Assembly (NCBI GenBank): GCA_027028665.1
Contig: JALVIU010000060.1
Location: 1-5,903, forward strand
Direction: 5' to 3'
From: Candidatus Atribacteria bacterium
Lineage (GTDB): Bacteria; Atribacterota; JALVIU01
DNA length: 5,903 bases
The translations under genes and the position numbers were made by a program. Below, in pieces: positions 1 through 5,903 of the stretch; position 1 is the stretch's first letter, and each line of letters begins with the position of its first letter. The notes under the pieces are model-generated. The model did not search any database, was not told the origin of the DNA, and saw only the letters and a list, made by a program, of their open reading frames with translations.

Positions 1-490
1 AGTAAGTGGCATATATGCAACAGGTGATGTTATTCAGGGTCCAAAATTTGCACATACCGCTACATATGAATCAAATATTGCCGCTATGAATATCCTCATG
101 GGCAACAGCCAGAAGGTAGATTTCTCTAAGAACTCCTGGGTACTTTTCTCAGAACCAGAGGTAGCATCTGTAGGATATGATAAGAAAAAGGCAGAAGAGG
201 CTGGATACGATGTCATAACTGGTATGTACAATTATAATATAGATGCCGCAGCCCAGGTAAGAAATAATCCTATGGGATATCTAAAATTTGTCGTAGATAA
301 AAAGACATTGGAGATCTTAGGTGTTCATATATTTGGTGCATCTGCCTCATCTATTGTTGGAGAAGCATCACTAATTGTGGCAAATAGGCTTACCCTAAAG
401 GATGTAGCACAGGCCATACATCCACACCCCACACTTACAGAGGCATTTGGGGTATTGGCCATTAATATGTTGGCCAACCTCAGAAATTAA
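1..490 (+). CDS. Dihydrolipoyl dehydrogenase-like pyridine nucleotide-disulfide oxidoreductase, C-terminal part (5' truncated; lpdA-like)
   Basis: The reading frame is open from base 2 to the TAA at 488-490, giving 162 residues; the start lies outside the window. The fragment opens with GIYATGDV (residues 3-10), the FAD-binding motif in which the Asp contacts the flavin ribityl chain. The dimerisation domain follows, with FSEPEVASVGY near residues 49-59 and HPHPTLTE at 140-147. In dihydrolipoamide dehydrogenases the second His and the Glu of this last motif (here H142 and E147) form the proton-relay pair supplied by the partner subunit. Enzymes of this type oxidise dihydrolipoamide with NAD+ in 2-oxoacid dehydrogenase or glycine cleavage complexes. 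The His-Glu pair and the lack of a C-terminal Cys pair argue against mercuric reductase, and the His argues against non-disulfide transhydrogenases only weakly. The redox-active CxxxxC and NAD domain are upstream of the window, so the exact subfamily is open. The gene ends inside the hairpin at 484-521. Confidence 0.88.
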   Translation, partial: VSGIYATGDVIQGPKFAHTATYESNIAAMNILMGNSQKVDFSKNSWVLFSEPEVASVGYDKKKAEEAGYDVITGMYNYNIDAAAQVRNNPMGYLKFVVDKKTLEILGVHIFGASASSIVGEASLIVANRLTLKDVAQAIHPHPTLTEAFGVLAINMLANLRN

Positions 491-521
491 AAAAGGCCTC
501 GAAAGAGGCCTTTTTTAATTT
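484..521. terminator. Bidirectional intrinsic terminator between convergent genes
   Basis: Bases 484-500 and 505-521 are perfect reverse complements (17 bp) around a GAAA tetraloop at 501-504. The GC-rich core is GGCCTC/GAGGCC, flanked by A6 on the left and T6 on the right, so on either strand the stem is followed by a U-run. The left arm contains the stop codon of the dehydrogenase gene (488-490). The right arm ends 4 bases before the stop codon of the leftward ATPase gene (526-528). The structure can therefore terminate both transcripts. Confidence 0.93.
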
Positions 522-525
522 CTTA

Positions 526-3135
526 TTAAATAATCTTCTGTTTTTCTAACCACTTATAAGTCAATACCTTGGCAAAATCGTTTACAGCCATCCATAAAAG
601 TGCATAAACCCATATGATTATAGCATATCTCCACCCAATAGGAGAGATAAACCACCCATATACGGCAAATAAAGTGGCAAGTACCTTTGTGGATAGAGCT
701 GCCCAGAAGAGAGATGAAGAAGGATACGGTTTTCTCCAGAAGGGCCCTTGTGTTCTTGTAAGGAATATGGTAAGATGTCCTGCTACAGCAAGTTTTAAGA
801 ATACAAAACTCTGAATCATACCAGGTGTAAGCTTAAAGAACTCCTTGGCGATATAGAAGATACCAAAACTTGCAATAACACCTAATATACCGAGCACTGT
901 AGAGACTGTTAGGATTTCTTTCATATTCCATCGTACGGGATAGTCATCGATCTTTGTTCTGTCATATGCAATAGCGAGAATAGGTAGATCATTCAGAAAT
1001 GCCAGAAGAATAATCATTAGTGCTGTTACAGGATAAAAATTAAAGACTAATATAGATGTTGTCATAAAGAATATAACCCTTAGTGTCTCTGTTATCCTAT
1101 ATATAGTGTAACTTTTCATACGTTCAAATGTAACACGTGCTATTTTTATTGCATTTACAATCACGGAAAGACCTGGTTCAAGAAGAGACACAGAAGCTGC
1201 TGCTCTTGCTGCATCTGTTGCACCAGATACAGCAATACCTGTATCTGCCTTTCTAAGTGCTGGTGCATCATTGACACCATCTCCTGTCATAGCAACAATA
1301 TGACCGCCACGCTGTAATTTATCTACAATGAAGTATTTATCATCTGGAAATACCTGAGCAAAGCCATCTGCACTCTCTATAAGCTCTATAATCTTTGACT
1401 CATGTCTTTTTACATACCCTTTGGGAAGGGGTATATTTGCTAAATAATCTCTTACTTCTCTTGTTACCTCTTTTGCAAATATTTCTACCTCTTTTTCATC
1501 TACACCTGGTTTTAGTTTTTTGTATATAGTCTTTGATATTATGTCAGAAAGCATTAAATATTCTCTATAGTCCCCACCTCTTAAGTCTTGTGCATCTAAG
1601 ATATTTGTACCAAGCCCCAATATTTCTGCAATGTGTTTTGCAATAGCAATATTATCACCTGTAAGCATTTTTACACTAAGATGTAGTTTCTTTGTTTCTT
1701 GTATCGTGGCCTTTGAGTCTTGACGAGGTGGGTCAAATAAAGGAATGAGGCCTATATATTTATATTCTTTTTCGTCAAGCTCTTTTACTGCAACGCCCAA
1801 TGTTCTAAAGCCTTTACTGGCAAGTTCATTTACAGGTCTTAATACCTTATCTTGTTCTATTGTCTTTATACAGAGATCCAATATTACCTGAGGGGCACCT
1901 TTAGTTACAATGAATCTTTTTCCATCTTTTGATTCTATTAATGCCTCTGTTCTTTTACTTATAGGATCAAATGGACTAAATTTTAATTGTTTGTAATTCT
2001 TTAGGTTTTCATATAAATTATGTTCCTTTAGATATTCAAAAATCGGGATTTCAATAGGATCCTTATTCTCCTCTCGTGAGGCAAGTGCACTATAAAAAAT
2101 CAGATCATCTGCAGTATAATTATCAAAAAGAATTGGATCAGATATTGTCATTTTATTTTGTGTAAGAGTTCCTGTCTTGTCTGAGCATAGAATATCAACA
2201 CCTGCAAGCTCTTCTATTGCTGCGAGTCTACTCACTATGGCCTGTTTCTTGGCAAGGTGCATAGCTCCAACAGCCATTGTAAGGGTAAGTACTGCGGGTA
2301 GAGCCACAGGTATAGCAGCAATAGTTAACACAAGAGAGAATCTTACGATATCCAGCATATCTTCATGTCTGAATAAGGCAGCAACTATAATCAGGGCCAC
2401 AAGTCCTATTGTTAAAAATATAAGATAATCTCCTACTTTGATGACTGCTTTCTGGAAGTGACTCTTTTCCTCTTTCTCTGCCTTTACTACAAGTTTTACA
2501 GTTTTCCCAAAGAATGTATCAAGTCCTGTGCCTACAACTACACCAATAATTTCTCCCTGTTTTGCAATAGAATTGGAATATATGATCTCATTTACATGTT
2601 TTGTTACAGGAAGAGATTCTCCTGTAAGTGCAGATTGATCTACCTGTATGTAGTCTCCTTCTATAATTTTTATATCTGCTGGGACAATGGCGCCAATTTT
2701 TACTTTCACTATATCTCCTGGCACTAATTCTCGGGCATCAATTTCTTTGAATTCCCCATCTCTGAGTACAACAGCCCTTTTCGCAAGCTTTCTTTTTAGT
2801 GCACTTAAAGTACTTAAGGCTTTGGATTCTTGCCAAAAATCTATAAATGCATTTGTAATAAGTAAAAGTGTGATAATTGTAAAATCTTCCCATTTTTGTA
2901 CTATTGCAGAGAGTATTGCTGCTATTTCAATCATCCATGGTATAGGTCCCCAGAATCTCTTAAATATCCTATGAAATAGTGTTTCTTCTCGCTCTGGTAT
3001 CTCATTTGGCCCATATTTTTTGAGTCGAATCCTGGCTTCTTCAGAAGAAAGGCCTTTCTCTTTATCTGTTTCGAGGATCTTTAATACCTCTTCTATATCT
3101 AATTTTTCATATTCTTTTAACTTATCCTCAGCCAT
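526..3135 (-). CDS. P3A-type (plasma-membrane H+-ATPase family) P-type ATPase, 869 aa
   Basis: This is an integral membrane pump that uses ATP to export a cation, most likely protons. Residues below are counted from the preferred start at 3135. An N-terminal cation-transporter domain is followed by M1-M2 (about 62-102, with N95), the A-domain TGES (171-174), M3, M4 with PVALP (276-280), the phosphorylation site DKTGTLT (D319), KGAP (412-415), TGDN (492-495), GDGVNDAP (618-625), and six further membrane segments. In M5, R686 (IYRITETLR), and in M6, D716 (FLNDLP), align with the proton-pathway Arg and Asp known from plant and fungal H+-ATPases, and N95 matches the M2 Asn. Those positions and the PVALP motif favour P3A over Ca2+ (P2) or heavy-metal (P1B) pumps. 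The protein stops soon after M10, so the long regulatory tail of plant enzymes is absent. About 50 extra residues lie before ADGFAQVFP. The second of two close ATGs is preferred because the AAGGAGG lies 8 bases before it but only 2 before ATG 3141 (871 aa). The cargo ion is inferred. Confidence 0.95.
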   Translation of the reverse strand: MAEDKLKEYEKLDIEEVLKILETDKEKGLSSEEARIRLKKYGPNEIPEREETLFHRIFKRFWGPIPWMIEIAAILSAIVQKWEDFTIITLLLITNAFIDFWQESKALSTLSALKRKLAKRAVVLRDGEFKEIDARELVPGDIVKVKIGAIVPADIKIIEGDYIQVDQSALTGESLPVTKHVNEIIYSNSIAKQGEIIGVVVGTGLDTFFGKTVKLVVKAEKEEKSHFQKAVIKVGDYLIFLTIGLVALIIVAALFRHEDMLDIVRFSLVLTIAAIPVALPAVLTLTMAVGAMHLAKKQAIVSRLAAIEELAGVDILCSDKTGTLTQNKMTISDPILFDNYTADDLIFYSALASREENKDPIEIPIFEYLKEHNLYENLKNYKQLKFSPFDPISKRTEALIESKDGKRFIVTKGAPQVILDLCIKTIEQDKVLRPVNELASKGFRTLGVAVKELDEKEYKYIGLIPLFDPPRQDSKATIQETKKLHLSVKMLTGDNIAIAKHIAEILGLGTNILDAQDLRGGDYREYLMLSDIISKTIYKKLKPGVDEKEVEIFAKEVTREVRDYLANIPLPKGYVKRHESKIIELIESADGFAQVFPDDKYFIVDKLQRGGHIVAMTGDGVNDAPALRKADTGIAVSGATDAARAAASVSLLEPGLSVIVNAIKIARVTFERMKSYTIYRITETLRVIFFMTTSILVFNFYPVTALMIILLAFLNDLPILAIAYDRTKIDDYPVRWNMKEILTVSTVLGILGVIASFGIFYIAKEFFKLTPGMIQSFVFLKLAVAGHLTIFLTRTQGPFWRKPYPSSSLFWAALSTKVLATLFAVYGWFISPIGWRYAIIIWVYALLWMAVNDFAKVLTYKWLEKQKII

Positions 3136-3143
3136 AAGCATAT

Positions 3144-3150
3144 CCTCCTT
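3144..3150 (-). promoter_or_regulatory. Ribosome binding site deciding the ATPase start
   Basis: On the minus strand these bases read AAGGAGG, a near-perfect anti-16S match. The gap is 8 bases to the ATG at 3135 but only 2 bases to the ATG at 3141. The downstream Met-Ala-Glu start is therefore the better choice. Confidence 0.85.
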
Positions 3151-3159
3151 TTTTTCTTT

Positions 3160-3188
3160 ATTATAAAATAACTAATGTTAAAATTCAG
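3160..3188 (-). promoter_or_regulatory. Putative sigma70-type promoter of the ATPase gene
   Basis: On the minus strand, 3165-3160 reads TATAAT, a perfect -10 box. Seventeen bases upstream, 3188-3183 reads CTGAAT, which matches the -35 consensus at only three of six positions. Transcription would start near 3153, giving a very short leader that barely includes the ribosome binding site. The weak -35 box overlaps the innermost of three tandem repeats (3181-3210), which would suit activator-dependent control. The region is AT-rich, so a chance TATAAT is possible. Confidence 0.45.
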
Positions 3189-3210
3189 TTAATTTAGGTA
3201 TAAATTAGGT
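3181..3210 (-). repeat. Three tandem 9-bp repeats (ACCTAAWTT-like), possible operator
   Basis: Read on the minus strand, the copies are ACCTAATTT (3210-3202), ACCTAAATT (3199-3191) and ACTGAATTT (3189-3181). Their starts are 11 and 10 bases apart, so successive copies fall on nearly the same helical face. They end just upstream of the TATAAT of the ATPase gene. Tandem direct half-sites with one-turn spacing are typical of OmpR/PhoB-family response regulators, but the motif is not one I recognise and no regulator is encoded in the window. Confidence 0.4.
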
Positions 3211-3274
3211 AATTTTTACAGAATACATTACATTTTGTACATATACATAGAAGACTTTTTGCTTTAATCATTAG

Positions 3275-3283
3275 TGGTATTGT
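3275..3283 (+). promoter_or_regulatory. Possible extended -10 promoter for the rightward exported-protein genes
   Basis: Bases 3275-3283 read TGGTATTGT, which fits the extended -10 form TGnTATAAT at the TG and at four of six hexamer positions. There is no good -35 box at the expected place (3255-3260 reads CTTTTT). The predicted leader to the ATG at 3361 would be about 70 bases. The call is weak because the whole region is AT-rich. Confidence 0.25.
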
Positions 3284-3346
3284 AAATAATAAAAACAGAA
3301 TTTTTACCAAAGAAAATTTTTTACATCTAAATAGGCAAAATGTAAT

Positions 3347-3354
3347 AAGGAGGT
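3347..3354 (+). promoter_or_regulatory. Ribosome binding site of the glycoside hydrolase-like gene
   Basis: AAGGAGGT is followed by six A residues and then the ATG at 3361. This is a near-perfect Shine-Dalgarno sequence at good spacing and supports the chosen start. Confidence 0.85.
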
Positions 3355-3360
3355 AAAAAA

Positions 3361-4866
3361 ATGAAAAAATTTTTAGTATTCACACTCATTATCCTTTCCT
3401 TCTTTATCTGGAGTCAGTCTGCAAAGGCAACTACATTTTCTGAAGACCCCCTTGGTATTGCATATGGTGCAAGATTTAGAGGGGAAAGTTTTATGCCTTA
3501 TCTTTATGAGATAGGTGTTCACAGGACCAAGATATCCTTTTACTGGGGAAACCTTGAGCCACAGGAAGGGGTATATGACTGGAGTATGGTAGATGCATAT
3601 CTTAACCAGGTAGGCCCAGATGATAAGGTATTGCTAAATGTATTTACCAATGGACCATGCACTAACCGAGAATCACTAAAGGGTGCTACCTTTAAAAATG
3701 AACATTGTAAAGAGGTATACAGGAAGTTTATTGCAGCACTTGTAAAACATACAAATGGAAGGGTAACGTATTGGCAAAGGGATACAGAGCCTGCATCTCC
3801 CCGCCACTGGCCAAAGGATAAAGCAAAAGAATATGTGGAGGTCCAGAAGATATTCTATGAAACCGTAAAATCTATACAGCCAGATGCTATAGTACTTGGG
3901 GTAAATCACAACGGAAATCTCACAAGAAATGGTGAACCCACAAGTAAAGAGTTCTTCTTATATGTAATAAAGCATGCAAAGGATTATTACGATATGCTTG
4001 ATGTAAGACTATATGGAGATGAGTACGATATACCTAAGAGAGTGGAGTGGTTTAGAAATGCAATGAAAAAGTATGGGTATGAAAAACCCATTGTTACCAC
4101 AGAGTTTGGAGGCCCAGATCCCAGGGCACTCTCTGGTGGCCTATTCCACAAATTGACACAGACTATAAGAAAAAGTGCAGGAATGGAAGGGCCAGGGCCT
4201 ATGCCACAAAGACCTAAAAAACCGGGACATAAACCAAAGGCAAAACCTAACTTTGAACCACCGCAAAATCCAGAAAATAGACCACAAGACAACTTCTGGA
4301 AATGGGTAAAGACCCATGGAGATGAGATCGATCCAAAGCTTCGCATTTTCTACACACTTCCAGGCTCAGAATATGATAAGATCCATGCCAATATACATTG
4401 CCATGATATAGTACAGAGACATATGATTGCATATGCATCTGGTATAACCCTTTCATGGTGGTGGAATCTCCAATCACCAGGGTGGGACCCCATATTTGGT
4501 AGAATGAGACTTATGGATATAAAGCGAGGTGTGAAGTTCCAGGGATATTACTGCTTCCAGAGGATGGTAGAGAAATTAGAGGGTATGAAGTCCATAGAGC
4601 GTATACCACTTTCAAATAAAAATATATATCTTTATATGATAAAAAAGGAAGGTAATGAGATGATGTATGTGGCATGGTACCATGATAATAAACTTGACTT
4701 TTATGATTCTTATATGGCAGCACCTACCAATATAAGGCTAACAATGATATTCAAAAAGGTAAAGATAACTGATATTTTTGGCAATCAGAGTATAAAAAAT
4801 ACAAATAATGGGATAATAAATCTAAGTCTAAGTGATACACCTATATTTATCGAAAATGCCTTATAA
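3361..4866 (+). CDS. Exported clan GH-A (GH39/GH5-like) glycoside hydrolase-like protein, 501 aa
   Basis: Residues 1-23 form a Sec signal peptide: KK, a hydrophobic core, then SAKA with likely cleavage after A23. The mature part looks like a clan GH-A (beta/alpha)8 barrel. It has an early strand HRTKISFYWGNLEPQEG with YDWSMVD (about 54-77), a candidate acid/base E143 in YWQRDTEP (strand 4), a DVRLYGD segment (214-220), and a candidate nucleophile E248 in VTTEFGG (strand 7). A Trp-rich strand 8, ITLSWWWNL, lies near 362-370. The two glutamates are 105 residues apart, normal for the clan. The C-terminus (about 420-501, DIFGN and LSDTPIFIE) resembles the small beta-sandwich often packed on such barrels. 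Two features are odd: T142 replaces the Asn that usually precedes the acid/base Glu, and residues 277-308 form a Lys/Pro-rich insertion. Four Cys (C100, C116, C347, C398) could form disulfides outside the cytoplasm. The substrate is unknown; the context suggests an exopolysaccharide or cell-wall glycan. The next gene starts 11 bases after the stop, so an operon is likely. Confidence 0.82.
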   Translation: MKKFLVFTLIILSFFIWSQSAKATTFSEDPLGIAYGARFRGESFMPYLYEIGVHRTKISFYWGNLEPQEGVYDWSMVDAYLNQVGPDDKVLLNVFTNGPCTNRESLKGATFKNEHCKEVYRKFIAALVKHTNGRVTYWQRDTEPASPRHWPKDKAKEYVEVQKIFYETVKSIQPDAIVLGVNHNGNLTRNGEPTSKEFFLYVIKHAKDYYDMLDVRLYGDEYDIPKRVEWFRNAMKKYGYEKPIVTTEFGGPDPRALSGGLFHKLTQTIRKSAGMEGPGPMPQRPKKPGHKPKAKPNFEPPQNPENRPQDNFWKWVKTHGDEIDPKLRIFYTLPGSEYDKIHANIHCHDIVQRHMIAYASGITLSWWWNLQSPGWDPIFGRMRLMDIKRGVKFQGYYCFQRMVEKLEGMKSIERIPLSNKNIYLYMIKKEGNEMMYVAWYHDNKLDFYDSYMAAPTNIRLTMIFKKVKITDIFGNQSIKNTNNGIINLSLSDTPIFIENAL

Positions 4867-4868
4867 GT

Positions 4869-4873
4869 GAGGA
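4869..4873 (+). promoter_or_regulatory. Ribosome binding site of the beta-propeller gene
   Basis: GAGGA lies 4 bases before the ATG at 4878 and within the 11-base gap after the preceding stop codon. It supports start at 4878 over the in-frame ATG at 4890, which has only a weak purine stretch before it. Confidence 0.6.
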
Positions 4874-4877
4874 TAGA

Positions 4878-5903
4878 ATGAGTATCAGGATGGTAAAAGT
4901 TATTGTCATACTTTTGGCCCTATGGGTACTTATTATGCCTACCAATGGTTATGGTTCATCAAGATTTTTGTGGAGGATGAAGATAGGGGATATGATAACA
5001 ACCACACCTCTTATATACAAAGACTTTTTGTACATCCAGACCTCTGGTTATCTCTGGATACTTGATAAAAAGACCAAAACAGTGAAGCAGATGGTGAAAA
5101 CTGCTAAAACATCAGATGCATCTCCCCTTATAGTAGGTGATACCATCTACCTTATAAGGGAGAAGGGTGATGGGTTTTATATTCAGGCCTATAGCTTGCT
5201 TACAGCCAGGATGTTGTGGGAGATTGGATTGGGCAAGTATGACAATATCTTTACCCCAGCTGGAAGGGATGATCTTATATATACAGTCTGTACCAAAGAT
5301 GAGGGAAAATCTACCGTATTTGCTGTATCGAAAACTACGGGAGGGCTCATATGGAGGGCATTTCTTGACTCATATGTGGCAAATCCCCTCTCTGTATCAG
5401 AAGATGCGGTATATGTAGGGACAGACGATGGAAACCTATATGCACTCTCCAGGGATAATGGAAAGCTAAAGTGGAATTTCTTTATAGAGGGGGCAAAAAT
5501 GGACTCTCCAATACATAAAGAAATTGGTACAACTGCAGGTATATGTAAAGATACGGTATATGTAGGTAGTGAAGATACAAACTTCTATGCAATAGATAGA
5601 AAGACAGGAAACCTAAAGTGGAAATTTGCCACATATGGAGGACAGGTTGCATCCCCCGCTATAGATGATGATACTGTATATGTGGCAAGTAAAGATGGAT
5701 TTTTATATGCACTATCTAAGGAAGATGGGGCCTTGAAGTGGAAATATGAAACAGGCTATCGGGTATTTTCATCTCCTATCATTTCAGGTGATTATGTATA
5801 TATAGGTGATACATCTGGTATAGTCCATGAGATAAAAAAGGACACAGGAAAGGTGGTATGGAGGTTTGACATTGATCTTCATAAGGATGATCCTATCCCA
5901 CCG
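4878..5903 (+). CDS. Exported PQQ-like (PQQ/WD40-type) beta-propeller repeat protein, 3' truncated
   Basis: The frame stays open for 342 codons to the window edge, with no stop. Residues 1-26 look like a Sec signal peptide (basic start, hydrophobic residues 8-20, likely cleavage after NGYG). There is no lipobox Cys, so it is not a BamB-type lipoprotein. The rest consists of PQQ-like blades with the pattern YVGxxDGxLYALxxxxGxxxW. Clear copies have their YVG/YVA/YIG at residues 179, 228, 268 and 308. More diverged copies lie near 51, 91 and 135, and DDPIPP at the end looks like the opening of an eighth blade. An early strand, SRFLWRMKIGD, could close the ring with the last blade. Such propellers serve as scaffolds for protein or ligand binding; quinone binding or dehydrogenase activity cannot be claimed because no metal or quinone ligands are identifiable. 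No promoter or terminator separates it from the hydrolase-like gene, so co-transcription is likely. Confidence 0.88.
   Translation, partial: MSIRMVKVIVILLALWVLIMPTNGYGSSRFLWRMKIGDMITTTPLIYKDFLYIQTSGYLWILDKKTKTVKQMVKTAKTSDASPLIVGDTIYLIREKGDGFYIQAYSLLTARMLWEIGLGKYDNIFTPAGRDDLIYTVCTKDEGKSTVFAVSKTTGGLIWRAFLDSYVANPLSVSEDAVYVGTDDGNLYALSRDNGKLKWNFFIEGAKMDSPIHKEIGTTAGICKDTVYVGSEDTNFYAIDRKTGNLKWKFATYGGQVASPAIDDDTVYVASKDGFLYALSKEDGALKWKYETGYRVFSSPIISGDYVYIGDTSGIVHEIKKDTGKVVWRFDIDLHKDDPIPP

Noticed and set aside
1-490. Mercuric reductase as the identity of the left-edge flavoprotein
   Set aside because: MerA lacks the His of the HPHPTLTE-type motif and ends with a Cys pair; this protein has the His-Glu pair and ends without Cys.
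614-814. Rightward 66-codon open frame opposite the ATPase C-terminus
   Set aside because: It is antisense to codons for M8-M10 of the ATPase and has no supporting start signal.
2177-2974. Rightward open frames at 2177-2428, 2458-2727 and 2687-2974
   Set aside because: They lie antisense inside the ATPase gene, whose motifs are unambiguous in this stretch; the translations have low-complexity composition and no ribosome binding site.
526-3135. Ca2+- or Mg2+-type (P2/P3B) or metal (P1B) ATPase
   Set aside because: PVALP in M4, the M5 Arg and the single M6 Asp in LND fit P3A; there is no CPC motif and no N-terminal metal-binding domain.
3142-3360. Riboswitch or small RNA in the divergent intergenic region
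   Set aside because: The region is AT-rich with no convincing GC-containing stem, no internal terminator and no aptamer motif that I can recognise.
3676-4723. Leftward open frames inside the hydrolase-like gene, the longest at 3987-4346
   Set aside because: They are shadows of the real gene; the Gly/Phe/Pro-rich translation of the longest is the complement of the Pro/Lys-rich coding stretch.
5167-5418. Rightward 83-codon open frame
   Set aside because: It is out of frame within the propeller gene, which carries clear PQQ-like repeats across the same bases.
4878-5903. BamB or a quinoprotein alcohol dehydrogenase as the identity of the propeller
   Set aside because: There is no lipobox Cys for BamB, and no identifiable PQQ or metal ligand set or vicinal Cys pair for a dehydrogenase.

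Overview
The window looks like chromosomal sequence from an AT-rich bacterium. Codon choice is dominated by ATA, AGA/AGG and TAT. There are strong GGAGG-type ribosome binding sites, a classic intrinsic terminator and Sec-type signal peptides, all of which argue for Bacteria rather than Archaea. Heavy use of AGR and ATA codons is common in anaerobic or thermophilic lineages, but the lineage cannot be fixed from this sequence alone.

Layout, left to right. (1) Bases 1-490 (+) hold the C-terminal third of a dihydrolipoyl dehydrogenase-like flavoprotein disulfide reductase, cut by the window start. (2) A perfect 17-bp hairpin at 484-521 sits between this gene and the convergent gene on the other strand and can serve both as terminator. 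(3) Bases 526-3135 (-) encode a complete P3A-type (plasma-membrane H+-ATPase) cation pump with all core catalytic residues, no long C-terminal regulatory tail, and about 50 extra residues in the P-domain region. (4) A divergent intergenic region of about 220 bp (3142-3360) holds a consensus TATAAT for the ATPase, three tandem 9-bp repeats spaced one helical turn apart directly upstream of it, and a weaker possible promoter for the rightward genes. (5) Bases 3361-4866 (+) encode an exported clan GH-A glycoside hydrolase-like protein with a Lys/Pro-rich insertion and a non-canonical DTEP acid/base motif. (6) Eleven bases downstream, 4878-5903 (+) encode an exported PQQ-like beta-propeller protein that runs off the right edge; seven repeats and the start of an eighth are visible.

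The last two genes are probably co-transcribed and both products are predicted to leave the cytoplasm. The simplest reading is a small envelope or extracellular polysaccharide-handling pair: a sugar-cleaving or sugar-binding barrel plus a propeller that could act as scaffold or partner. This is inferred from context. The ATPase and the dehydrogenase are separate transcription units, and nothing in the window links them functionally to the exported pair. There is no mobile element, CRISPR array, tRNA or rRNA in the window, and no gene-free stretch longer than about 225 bp.
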